From DASPTB01 sp035623615 (GTDB lineage: Bacteria; Actinomycetota; UBA4738), in NCBI GenBank assembly GCA_035623615.1, contig DASPTB010000269.1, positions 1 to 17,582 on the forward strand: DNA of 17,582 bases, in the 5' to 3' direction. This document shows positions 7,713 to 14,759 of this stretch, piece after piece (the stretch's first letter is position 1; each line of letters begins with the position of its first letter). A model generated the notes under the pieces. The model ran no database searches, had not been told where the DNA came from, and saw only the letters and a list, made by a program, of their open reading frames with translations. Made by a program: the position numbers and the translations under genes.

Positions 7713-7798
7713 CCCACTCTGCACCCCGCCGAGCCACCCGGGCTTTCGGCGGAGGCCGGCGCCGGGGGGTTTCGGCCCCGTCGCCTGGTCGCCGCGGA

Positions 7799-8584
7799 TC
7801 AGGCGCCGCCGCCGTGCACGAGCGTCCCGATGGGCTCGCCCAACAGGGCCCGCTTGATGTTTCCTTCCTTCCAGAGGTCGAAGACCAGGATCGGAAGGTG
7901 ATTCTCCATGCAGAGCGAGATGGCGGTCGCGTCCATGACGGCCAGGCCGCGCGCGAGGACGTCCATGTACTCGAGGTCGTTGAAGCGGACGGCGTCGGGA
8001 TTGAGGACGGGGTCGGAGTCGTAGACCCCATCGACCTTGGTGCCCTTGAGGATCGCCTCGGCCTTGACCTCGAGCGCGCGCTGCGCGGCGGTGGTGTCGG
8101 TGGAGAAGTACGGCGCCCCCATGCCTGCCGCGAAGATCACGACGCGTCCCTTCTCCAGGTGGCGGATGGCCCGCAGCGGGATGTACGGCTCGGCGATCTG
8201 CGCCATCTGGATGGCCGTCTGCACGCGGGTCACGACCCCCATCCGCTCGAGTGCGTCCTGCAAGGCGACCGCGTTCATCACCGTCGCGAGCATGCCGATG
8301 TAGTCGGCCCGGCTCCGATCCATGTCGGGGGCCTGCCGCCCGCGCCAGATGTTGCCTCCGCCCACGACGATCGCCATCTGCACGCCGAGCGAAACGACGT
8401 CCTTCAGCTGGCTCGCCAACTGCTTGGTGGCCTCGCTCGAGATCCCGAACCCCTGGTCCAGAGGAACGAAGGCCTCGCCCGAAAGCTTCAGCAGGACACG
8501 CCGATACGTCGGTACGGACGCGGCGCCGGCCGCGGGAACGTCGAGGGACTCGAGCTCCGTCGTGCCGTCCGCGCCCGTCGCCAC
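7799..8584 (-). CDS. pyrH: UMP kinase
   Basis: Bacterial UMP kinase of the amino-acid-kinase fold. It phosphorylates UMP to UDP for pyrimidine nucleotide synthesis and works as a cytoplasmic hexamer. Motifs are RVLLKLSGEAF (29-39), VVGGGNIWRG (73-82), YIGMLATVMNA (95-105), the FSTDTTAAQRA loop (160-170), the KVDGVYDSDP segment (183-192) and MDATAISLC (217-225). With the GTG at 8584 it has 261 residues, about 20 more than most homologues, because of a non-conserved N-terminal 26-residue lead. No ATG/GTG/TTG lies closer to the conserved core. AGGAGG inside the end of tsf is 12 bases upstream of this GTG. An earlier GTG at 8605 would overlap tsf and lacks a ribosome site. It follows tsf by 7 bases, so it is likely co-transcribed. 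Confidence 0.95.
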   Translation of the reverse strand: MATGADGTTELESLDVPAAGAASVPTYRRVLLKLSGEAFVPLDQGFGISSEATKQLASQLKDVVSLGVQMAIVVGGGNIWRGRQAPDMDRSRADYIGMLATVMNAVALQDALERMGVVTRVQTAIQMAQIAEPYIPLRAIRHLEKGRVVIFAAGMGAPYFSTDTTAAQRALEVKAEAILKGTKVDGVYDSDPVLNPDAVRFNDLEYMDVLARGLAVMDATAISLCMENHLPILVFDLWKEGNIKRALLGEPIGTLVHGGGA

Positions 8585-8591
8585 CGCCGGC

Positions 8592-9224
8592 TCAGGCCTC
8601 CTCACCCAGCTGGAACCGGGAGAAGCGCCGCACGACGACGTTCTCGCCGACCTTCGCGGCGATCTCCTTGACGAGGTCCTCCACCTGCTTCGCGTCGTCG
8701 CGGATGTAGGGCTGGTCGAGCAGCACGGTCTCTTTGAAGAAGGCCTCGAGCATCCCGTCGACGATGCGGTCCAGCACGTTCTCGGGCTTCCCCATCTGAC
8801 GGGCGCGCTCGGCGTAGATCTTCTTCTCGCTCTGCACGACGTCATCGGGAACCTCGTCGCGGGAAACCCACCGCGGAGCCTGCGCCGCGACCTGCATGGC
8901 GAGTTCGCGGGCAAGGGTCTTGAACTCCTCGGTGCGCCCGACGAAGTCGGTCTCGCAGTTGAGCTCCACGAGCACGCCGATGCGGCCCTCGCCGTGGACG
9001 TAGGACTCGACCACGCCGTTGTTGGCAGCGCGGCCCTTGCGCTTCTCGATGCCGGCCTGGCCGCGCTCGCGCAGCAGCTCCATGGCGCGGTCGAGGTCGC
9101 CGGTCGCCTCCTGCAGAGCGCGCTTGCAGTCCATCATGCCCGCGCCGGTCAGCTCGCGGAGCCGCTTGACGTCCTCCGCCGAAACCGGCTGGTCGCCGTC
9201 CCCGGTCTTCGGTTGGTCGCTCAT
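8592..9224 (-). CDS. tsf: Elongation factor Ts, short form
   Basis: Guanine-nucleotide exchange factor for EF-Tu. It has 210 residues, versus about 270-290 in E. coli and streptomycetes and about 196 in Thermus. The N-terminal UBA-like domain carries signature 1 (LRELTGAGMMDCKRAL, 22-37). The core carries signature 2 (ELNCETDFVGRTEEF, 87-101). A single copy of the dimerisation/core repeat follows, with MGKPENVLDRIVDGM (144-158), so this is the compact one-repeat type. The ATG at 9224 overlaps the rpsB TGA by four bases (ATGA), with AAGGGG 7 bases upstream. rpsB-tsf pairing is nearly universal in bacteria. Confidence 0.97.
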   Translation of the reverse strand: MSDQPKTGDGDQPVSAEDVKRLRELTGAGMMDCKRALQEATGDLDRAMELLRERGQAGIEKRKGRAANNGVVESYVHGEGRIGVLVELNCETDFVGRTEEFKTLARELAMQVAAQAPRWVSRDEVPDDVVQSEKKIYAERARQMGKPENVLDRIVDGMLEAFFKETVLLDQPYIRDDAKQVEDLVKEIAAKVGENVVVRRFSRFQLGEEA

Positions 9225-10213
9225 TCGGCGGCCCCTTCTTCGGACGCGACCTCCACGGCTTCGGGGGCTTCGTCCGGCGACGTGGCGACGGCCTCGGCCG
9301 GGCCCTCGAGCACGACCTCCGCGAGGACGGCCTCGCCGTCGGCCGGCGCCACGTCCGCGTCCGCGTCCGTCCGGGTCCCCCCGGAGCCGTCGTCCACGCT
9401 CGCGCCCATCCACTCGGCCTCCTCGTCGGAAAGCCGGACGGGACGCTCCACCTCGGGCACGCCGACCGGGACCGCCGGCTCCTCGGGCTCGAACTCGGGC
9501 TCGGGTTCCTTCTCCTGCATCCCCTGGTAGGCGAGGTACTGCCCCTCCTGGAGCGCGTCGGCGACCACGCGCGTCACGAGCGCGCACGAGCGAATGGCGT
9601 CGTCGTTGCCGGGGATCACGTAGTCGACCTCATCGGGGTCGCAGTTGGTGTCGACGATCGCGACGACCGGGATGCCGAGCCGGCGAGCCTCGGTGACGGC
9701 GATGTGCTCCTTCTTCGTGTCGATCACGTAGAGGGCGTCGGGCAGGCGGTCCATGTCGATGATGCCGGACAGGTTGCGCTCGAGCTTCTGCTTCTCGTGC
9801 CGAAGCCGGAGCGCCTCCTTCTTCGGCAGGAACTCGAGGACACCACCGCGGTCCATCTCGCGGAGCTCCTTCAGGCGGCGCAGGCGCGCGTGGATCGTCT
9901 GGAAGTTGGTGAGCATGCCACCGAGCCAGCGGGTGTTGACGTAGGGCATCCCGACGCGCTCGGCCTGCTCGGGAATGATCTCCTGTGCCTGCTTCTTGGT
10001 CCCGACGAACAGGACCGAGCCGTGGCGTCTGCCGATCTCCCGAAGGAACGCGTACGCGCTCTCAAGACCGGTCAGGGACTTCTCGAGGTCGATGATGTAG
10101 TAGCCGGAACGCTCCCCGAAGATGTAGCGCCGCATCTTCGGGTTCCACCGTCTGGTCAGGTGCCCGAAGTGCACGCCGGCTTCCAGGAGCGCCCGCCTGG
10201 TGACGACGGGCAC
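9221..10213 (-). CDS. rpsB: 30S ribosomal protein S2 with acidic C-terminal tail
   Basis: Ribosomal protein S2, which binds the 30S head/body junction together with S1-like factors. The conserved part (1-232) has VHFGHLTRRWNPKM (14-27), FVGTKKQAQEII (69-80), NTRWLGGMLTNF (93-104), LPDALYVIDTKKEHIAVTEA (157-176) and IPVVAIVDTNCDPD (181-194). Residues 233-330 are an added tail rich in Glu, Asp, Ala and Pro with no lysine, containing one ordered-looking patch, VRLSDEEAEWMG (259-270). Family length is usually 230-270, so 330 is long. The GTG at 10213 is chosen because GGGAGG lies 9 bases upstream and homology begins at once; the in-frame codons upstream lie in the leader. Expression is likely driven from the promoter near 10340. 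Confidence 0.97.
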   Translation of the reverse strand: MPVVTRRALLEAGVHFGHLTRRWNPKMRRYIFGERSGYYIIDLEKSLTGLESAYAFLREIGRRHGSVLFVGTKKQAQEIIPEQAERVGMPYVNTRWLGGMLTNFQTIHARLRRLKELREMDRGGVLEFLPKKEALRLRHEKQKLERNLSGIIDMDRLPDALYVIDTKKEHIAVTEARRLGIPVVAIVDTNCDPDEVDYVIPGNDDAIRSCALVTRVVADALQEGQYLAYQGMQEKEPEPEFEPEEPAVPVGVPEVERPVRLSDEEAEWMGASVDDGSGGTRTDADADVAPADGEAVLAEVVLEGPAEAVATSPDEAPEAVEVASEEGAAE

Positions 10214-10259
10214 CGCGAAGAACCTCCCTTGTTCGGTTTTCTCCTCCGTCCGCGTCCCT

Positions 10260-10295
10260 CCGGCGCCGGCCCGCATGGCGGGACCCCGGTGCCGG
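10260..10295 (-). promoter_or_regulatory. Candidate structured rpsB leader (imperfect hairpin)
   Basis: The transcribed strand can fold CCGGCACC against GGCGCCGG (7 of 8 pairs). An inner stem made of CCCGC/GCGGG is closed by a 3-base loop and extended by GG/CC with one bulged T. It lies 47-82 bases before the rpsB start in an untranslated leader of roughly 118 bases. A smaller 5-bp stem lies upstream at 10315-10328. S2 is known to repress its own operon through leader RNA in several bacteria. Whether this hairpin serves that role is inference, and GC-rich sequence makes chance pairing likely. Confidence 0.35.
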
Positions 10296-10337
10296 TCGGC
10301 GGACGTGTGTTCTAGCCCGCGAGCGGGCCGAGCAGGC

Positions 10338-10346
10338 AGTCTACCA
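10338..10346 (-). promoter_or_regulatory. Probable extended -10 promoter for rpsB-tsf-pyrH
   Basis: TGGTAGACT matches the extended -10 pattern TGNTANNNT exactly and lies in the 213-base spacer before rpsB. No -35 hexamer is recognisable 16-18 bases upstream, which is usual for extended -10 promoters. Transcription would begin near 10331 and give a leader of about 118 bases. The upstream flank (10347-10426) is GC-rich with no other element I can name. Confidence 0.45.
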
Positions 10347-10426
10347 GGGGTCCCGGCCTGGCCCCGGCCCCACTCGACGGGCGCGCCCCGTGAAGCCGGG
10401 CTCGGCATCTGGACGGCTTCGGCCAC

Positions 10427-11518
10427 CTAGACGCTGCCGGCGGGCTCCTCGCGGGAGTCGCGATCCGGTCGCTCGTCGTCAGCGCCCTCCAGCACCAGTG
10501 GCCGCAGGAGCAGCCACCGGTGGACGAACGCGGACAGGAACGCGACGTTCAGAAGTCCGCCGACGAGCGCGTAGACCCACAGGGCCACGGTCGGCGTGGC
10601 GACGCCGGAACGGCCCGGCGCGACGATCACAAGCACGATCGTCAGCGCGATGTAAGCGGACACCATCAACGAATGGCCGCTGCGAAGCAGCTTGGTGACC
10701 TCGAAGGAGGCGCGGAGCGCCTCCCGGGGACGCAGGTTCTCGAGGACGGCCACCGGCTCGACGAACGCGCCGACGTAGAGCGCGGCCACGAGCGGCAGGA
10801 TCACGCCCACGGGCCCAAGGAAGCCGACGAGCAGGAACAGCGACAGGAGCACCACGAGCAGGAACACCGATTCGACGACGAACAGGGCGGCCATCCTTCC
10901 CCGAAGGAGCGAGAAGGCGTTGGCGACGGTCCCCGCCGAGCGGACTCGCAGGTGCGAGTCCGCGGCGAGCGAGATCGCCGTGATGGCAAAGAACGCCCGG
11001 AACACGATCAGGACGAGGAACGCGACGAGCGCCGCCCCGCCACCACCGCCCGCGTGCGCGGACGTGATCAGGAAGTCGAGGTCGATGGCGGAGTGGATGG
11101 GCGGAAGCGCGAGGTACTGGCTCATGACGGCGGGCTGCGAGGCCGCCCCCACCGACACGAACGCGCCCCACAGCAGCAGGGTCGACGCGAGCACGAGGAA
11201 TACAAGGGGGACGGAGGTCACGGTGGCGAGGAGTCCACGCGCCATGGAGACCGCGATCGACGGCGTTTCGTCGGGAACGCGAACCCGAGGCCGGGGTGGC
11301 GGGCGCCGGCCGCCGCGCGAGCCGCGGTCGGCCGGCCGCTGGCCGGACCGCCGCGGCGGCGCGCCGCCGCTGCGCTTGCCGGAGGACGAACTCCTCGTCG
11401 AAGCGTTCTTCGAGGACGAGCTCCTCGAGGACGAGGTCCTCGGTGACGTCCGTTCCCCCGAGCCCTTCGACCCGTCGCCCCGGCGCCGCGGGCCGCTCCC
11501 GCTCCCCTGGTTGCTCAC
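10427..11518 (-). CDS. Hypothetical multi-pass membrane protein with Ser/Arg-rich N-terminus
   Basis: I do not recognise the family. The 363 residues divide into a basic low-complexity cytoplasmic-looking N-terminus (about 1-88, runs of Ser, Arg, Gly, Lys and a PPPRPRVRVP patch), about six predicted membrane segments (around 96-118, 161-183, 207-231, 233-256, 286-301, 308-332) and an acidic C-terminal tail. A loop ENLRPREALRASFEVTK (260-276) before the fifth helix recalls DUF975/YciC-like and GDPD-membrane-type integral proteins, where a similar loop precedes a helix; this is weak resemblance only. A glycine-rich loop AHAGGGGGAA precedes the second helix. The GTG at 11518 overlaps the TGA of the propeller gene, with GGAGG 7 bases upstream, so the two proteins are probably made together and may form a membrane complex. 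Confidence 0.85.
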   Translation of the reverse strand: MSNQGSGSGPRRRGDGSKGSGERTSPRTSSSRSSSSKNASTRSSSSGKRSGGAPPRRSGQRPADRGSRGGRRPPPRPRVRVPDETPSIAVSMARGLLATVTSVPLVFLVLASTLLLWGAFVSVGAASQPAVMSQYLALPPIHSAIDLDFLITSAHAGGGGGAALVAFLVLIVFRAFFAITAISLAADSHLRVRSAGTVANAFSLLRGRMAALFVVESVFLLVVLLSLFLLVGFLGPVGVILPLVAALYVGAFVEPVAVLENLRPREALRASFEVTKLLRSGHSLMVSAYIALTIVLVIVAPGRSGVATPTVALWVYALVGGLLNVAFLSAFVHRWLLLRPLVLEGADDERPDRDSREEPAGSV

Positions 11519-12981
11519 GTCGCCGCCTCCGCTCTGCGGCGCTGCACGCGCGCCTCGAGCGCCCAGAAGATGGCGAGGAACACGAGGACGATGACCGCTG
11601 CGACGAGGTAGTCGAGCAGCGCGCGGCCGAGGTCGAGCCGCGACGGCGACGCGATGTTCGTCAGGGCTCCGGCTGGCTCGTGAACGAAGGCGGCGATGGA
11701 TCCCTCGGCTCCCTGGTGCTGCGCGATCAGGAGGTCACCCGACGGTGCGAGCGGACCGACCCCACCCGTTCCCGGGGCCGAGCGCCACACCAGGTTGCCG
11801 GTGGCCCGGTCGAGCGCCGCGACCGAGCCGTCGCTCATGCCGGCGTAGATGATCGACGACGCGACGAGCGGCGCGGACGCGGTCGCTCCCGGCTCGAAGA
11901 GGAAGTTCCACACGCGTCGTCCGTCGTCGACGCGGAACCGCTCCAGCCCGGCGCCGGCGTCGGCGACGTACACGCCGTCGCCCGCCACCGCGGGAGCGGA
12001 GTCGGCCCTCAGGGTGGTGCTGCCGCCGACCGCCCAGAGGGGGTCTCCATTCGCCACGCGGAACGCGCGGATCGAGGCGTCGCCGAGCGCGACGAACACG
12101 CGGCCGTCCGAGGCTGTCGGCGCCGTCGCTCCCACCCCGCCGACCGTCTGCGTGTACGACCACGCCACCTTCCCCGTCGACTCGTAGTAGGCGATCAGGC
12201 GGTCGAGGAAGCCTTTCCCGCCTTGGGCCACGACGAAGACACGGCCGCCCGAGACCGTGGGCGGCCCGACGATCGAGCCGCCCGCGGCCGCGTGCCACAC
12301 CTGTGCGCCCGTCGACTCGTCCACGGCATCGACCGACCCGCCGTCGGTGCCGACGAAGACCTTGCCGTCCGCGATGGTGGGGCCGCCGCGCGTCGGCCGA
12401 TCGAGCGCGAAGGTCCAGCCGGGGGACTTGGCGGGAGTCTTCGAGGACGCTCCGGACGCGGGCGTCGAGAGCGAGGACAGAGGCGTCGCCACGAGCTCCG
12501 CGTCGCTCGCCTGCCCCTGCGAGGAGACGATCAGGCCGCCCTGCGCGTCGGGGTCGAACGCGACCGGCGCCACGGGGCCCGGGGCGCGCGGCCGCGTCCA
12601 CGAGGCGCCGCCGGTGGCGGCGTCGATCCCGACGATCGAGTCGGAGGTCTCCACGACGACGGTTCCGCCCGCCACCACCGGCGGCGACACCACCGCTCCC
12701 CCCGAGGCCGGGTATCGCCACGCCGCCTTCAGCGGCGGCGTCACCGCCCCCGGGGCCGAGCCTGTGTGCTCCGGACCGCCCTGGAACATGGGCCAGTCCG
12801 TCGTCACGGCGGCGCGCGCAGCGGGAAGGCCGGCGGCTCCGGACACGAGGACGAGCCCGGCCAGCCACGCCGTCGCCCGCCTCGCGGACGCGGGGCGCGG
12901 ACGACCTCCGCGTCGGGGAAACGTGGGGTCAGAGGAACGCGTGGGCGGACGAGGGAGACCGGCGGAGGGCAAGGTCCGCAC
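11515..12981 (-). CDS. Exported PQQ-type beta-propeller protein with C-terminal membrane anchor
   Basis: Secreted or surface-anchored beta-propeller of the PQQ_2/BamB-like superfamily. A long basic N-region is followed by a hydrophobic segment and an Ala-x-Ala-like site (about 36-58), then the WPMFQGGPEHTG motif (63-74) that opens many PQQ-like repeat proteins. About six or seven blades follow, with repeated units of the form GG.VFV..-.G.V.A.D..TG...W (for example 206-229, 245-274, 293-316, 334-358, 377-399). The C-terminus has one membrane helix (about 456-476) followed by RVQRRR, predicting a type I topology with the propeller outside. No catalytic residues for a dehydrogenase are evident, so a binding or scaffolding role is more likely. 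The start is uncertain: the GTG at 12981 lacks a ribosome site and directly adjoins a TAGAAT hexamer. The 79-base spacer to the M23 gene holds nothing else clear. Confidence 0.88.
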   Translation of the reverse strand: MRTLPSAGLPRPPTRSSDPTFPRRGGRPRPASARRATAWLAGLVLVSGAAGLPAARAAVTTDWPMFQGGPEHTGSAPGAVTPPLKAAWRYPASGGAVVSPPVVAGGTVVVETSDSIVGIDAATGGASWTRPRAPGPVAPVAFDPDAQGGLIVSSQGQASDAELVATPLSSLSTPASGASSKTPAKSPGWTFALDRPTRGGPTIADGKVFVGTDGGSVDAVDESTGAQVWHAAAGGSIVGPPTVSGGRVFVVAQGGKGFLDRLIAYYESTGKVAWSYTQTVGGVGATAPTASDGRVFVALGDASIRAFRVANGDPLWAVGGSTTLRADSAPAVAGDGVYVADAGAGLERFRVDDGRRVWNFLFEPGATASAPLVASSIIYAGMSDGSVAALDRATGNLVWRSAPGTGGVGPLAPSGDLLIAQHQGAEGSIAAFVHEPAGALTNIASPSRLDLGRALLDYLVAAVIVLVFLAIFWALEARVQRRRAEAAT

Positions 12982-12987
12982 ATTCTA
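12982..12987 (-). promoter_or_regulatory. Possible -10 element adjoining the propeller gene start
   Basis: TAGAAT is a good TANNNT match but directly abuts the GTG at 12981. A transcript from it would begin a few bases inside the annotated gene. Either the true start codon is further downstream (a TTG lies three codons in) or the hexamer is fortuitous. No -35 seen. Confidence 0.2.
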
Positions 12988-13060
12988 TGGGTGGAGCAAT
13001 CGTTGGCATGGGCCCGTGGGCTCGGGCGGCACCACCTCCCCTTTCTCCCAACGTGCCGGT

Positions 13061-13660
13061 TCACCCCAGCGGCGCCAGTCGGATCAGCGCTGTGAGGTCC
13101 GGCGCTTGGAGCAACAGCATCGGGTCGATGTACTCGCCGTCGAGGCGGGCACCGAAGTGAAGATGGTCCACCGCGATCGAGGGGTGTCCGTGGCCACTTG
13201 CGCCGATGACGTCGCCCTGCGCCACCGGGTCTCCGCGGTGGACCACGATCGCCGAGAGGAACGAGTACGTCGTGCGCACGCCGTCGGGGTGATCGATCGA
13301 CACGTACAGGGATCCCGCGATCGCTCCGGCGAACGCGACCACGCCTCCGGCCGCCGCCTCGACCGGCGTTCCGATCGGCGCTGCGATGTCGATGCCACGG
13401 TGACCCGGCCCGTACGGACTCGATGGCGGCAAGAATCCGTTGATGACCGGACCGACGACGGGCCACACGTAGGTTCCGTACGCCGGGCCGCTCGGCGCCG
13501 GTGCGGCCAACGGTGACGGTGACGGCGTTGGAGGCAAGGCAAGCGGCTCCGTTGCCGGCAGTGGGCGTGGCGTCGCGAAAGACGCAGAGGGGGCGCACAC
13601 GGCCGGAATCACAACACCAATGGTCGCGCAGGCAACCAGCGTTATGCGAAGGCGCGTCAC
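13061..13660 (-). CDS. Exported M23-fold (LytM-type) protein, possibly degenerate
   Basis: Exported protein of the M23/LytM peptidase family, 199 residues. A signal peptide spans about 1-29 (TRLR, then a hydrophobic stretch, then SASFA), followed by a Pro/Ala/Ser linker (30-62) and the M23 domain (about 66-180). Zinc-ligand motifs HRGID (His87, Asp91) and DHLHFG (His166, His168) are present. The position usually occupied by the active-site His of the YxHL motif reads TYSFL, so Phe134 replaces it. The size, the ending IRLAPLG and the location beside whiG and rpsB resemble, from memory, mycobacterial Rv2891-like proteins, which I recall also lack that His. The GTG at 13660 is preferred because GGAAGGGA lies about 7 bases upstream; an in-frame GTG at 13681 lacks a ribosome site. 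Likely role: peptidoglycan binding or remodelling. Confidence 0.88.
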   Translation of the reverse strand: MTRLRITLVACATIGVVIPAVCAPSASFATPRPLPATEPLALPPTPSPSPLAAPAPSGPAYGTYVWPVVGPVINGFLPPSSPYGPGHRGIDIAAPIGTPVEAAAGGVVAFAGAIAGSLYVSIDHPDGVRTTYSFLSAIVVHRGDPVAQGDVIGASGHGHPSIAVDHLHFGARLDGEYIDPMLLLQAPDLTALIRLAPLG

Positions 13661-13700
13661 GGACGATTCCCTTCCGCTCACGCACCCGGAGGTCGGGCTC

Positions 13701-13730
13701 AGGCTAGCGCGACGATCCTGGGTCGCGCAA
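13701..13730 (-). promoter_or_regulatory. Possible promoter for the M23 gene with an internal inverted repeat
   Basis: TTGCGC (13725-13730) and TAGCCT (13701-13706) are 18 bases apart, a marginal sigma-70-like pair (only the TTG of the -35 matches). Between them lies a perfect 7-bp inverted repeat, GCGCGAC/GTCGCGC with an 8-base loop (13707-13728). It could be an operator, or a T-less terminator for the upstream whiG gene, whose stop is about 30 bases away. Both readings are tentative. Confidence 0.3.
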
Positions 13731-13756
13731 TGACGGAGCGCACACCGGCAAAGGGA

Positions 13757-14755
13757 TCAGTCGTAGTCCTCGGACGTGTCGGTGAGCCGCAGCCGCAGCT
13801 GCCCGACCGCCTTGGTGTGGATCTGGCAGACGCGTGACTCGGTGACGCCGAGCACGTCGCCGATCTCGGACAGCGTCAGGCCTTCGAAGTAGTAGAGGGT
13901 GACCACGATCTTCTCGCGGTCCGACAGCGAGTTGATCGCGGCCGACAGCATCGCGCGCATCTCGTCGCCCTCGAGGCCCTCGATGAGGTCGCCGTGGGCG
14001 ACGTCGGTCAGCGTGTCCATGAGCGAGATCGTCTCGCCCCGGTCGGAGCCGACTGCCACCGGCTCGTCCAGCGCGAGGAGCGACACCGAGGAGATCTGGT
14101 GGTGCAGGTTGTGCAACTCCGCGAGGCTGATCCCGAGGTGCTCCGCGATCTCGCGGTCGGTCGGCGCGCGCTTGAGCCGCGACTCCACCTCCGCGTAGGC
14201 CTTCTCGAGCTCGCGGTGCTTGAAGCGTACCGAGCGGGGGACCCAGTCGAGCGACCGGAGCTCGTCGATGATCGCGCCGCGGATGCGCGGGATCGCGTAC
14301 GTCTCGAACTTGATGCCGCGGTCGAGCTCGAATTTCTCCAGCGCGTCGATGAGCCCGAACATGCCGTACGACACGAGGTCGGCTTGCTCGACGCTCGCCG
14401 GGAGACCGGTCGCAACGCGGCTCGCCACGTACTTCACGAGCGGCGCGTAATGCAGGATGAGCTTCTCTCGCGCGTCCGGGGATGCGGTGTCCTTGAACTC
14501 GATCCAGATCCGCATCAACTCCTCGGGCACGCCGGCCGGACGCCCGTCCGCCGACGGCGCGGGCCCCTTGCGTCGCGCCGCGTCGGATTTCGCCGACCGC
14601 GGGATGGGACGGATCAGGGGCTTGACGGTCTTGGTGGCCGTGCGCCCGGCGGATGTGCCGTCCGGCTTCGGCGCGGCAACGCGGGTGCGCGCTCGGGTCG
14701 CGGAACCCGTCGCCGCGGCTTTGTTCTTGGTCTTGGGGGAGGTCTGTCGCGCCAT
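13757..14755 (-). CDS. whiG: RNA polymerase sigma factor, WhiG/FliA family
   Basis: Alternative sigma factor of the sigma-28 group. The conserved part (about 76-325) closely follows Streptomyces WhiG, which controls sporulation genes; in motile bacteria FliA relatives control flagellar genes. Region 2 (about 97-172) has LILHYAPLVKYVASRV, VEQADLVSYGMFGLIDA and KFETYAIPRIRGAIIDELR. Region 3 spans about 181-250. Region 4 (about 265-325) has SDREKIVVTLYYFEGLTLSE followed by GVTESRVCQIHTKAV. The protein has 332 residues against about 280 for WhiG. The excess is a basic Lys/Arg/Ala/Pro-rich, probably disordered tail (1-75). The ATG at 14755 lies 4 bases after the xerC stop without a clear ribosome site, so translation may depend on xerC, and a later start (for example Met81) cannot be excluded. 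The genome's spore or flagellar status is unknown. Confidence 0.93.
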   Translation of the reverse strand: MARQTSPKTKNKAAATGSATRARTRVAAPKPDGTSAGRTATKTVKPLIRPIPRSAKSDAARRKGPAPSADGRPAGVPEELMRIWIEFKDTASPDAREKLILHYAPLVKYVASRVATGLPASVEQADLVSYGMFGLIDALEKFELDRGIKFETYAIPRIRGAIIDELRSLDWVPRSVRFKHRELEKAYAEVESRLKRAPTDREIAEHLGISLAELHNLHHQISSVSLLALDEPVAVGSDRGETISLMDTLTDVAHGDLIEGLEGDEMRAMLSAAINSLSDREKIVVTLYYFEGLTLSEIGDVLGVTESRVCQIHTKAVGQLRLRLTDTSEDYD

Positions 14756-14759
14756 GGGA

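Noticed and set aside
12987..13038. A 16-17 codon GTG-initiated frame ending at TAG before the propeller gene, preceded by GGGGAGG, considered as a leader peptide.
   Set aside because: The ribosome-site spacing is too short (0-2 bases) and the peptide has no regulatory composition such as a run of one amino acid.
10520..13516. Long plus-strand open frames over the membrane-protein, propeller and M23 genes.
   Set aside because: Arg-rich shadow translations without recognisable motifs; the minus-strand genes have signal peptides, membrane helices, repeats and coupled starts.
14704..14755. The first residues of the WhiG tail (MARQTS...K) look superficially like the N-terminus of histone H3.
   Set aside because: Short, low-complexity Lys/Arg/Ala/Thr sequence; no further similarity, so chance is the simple explanation.
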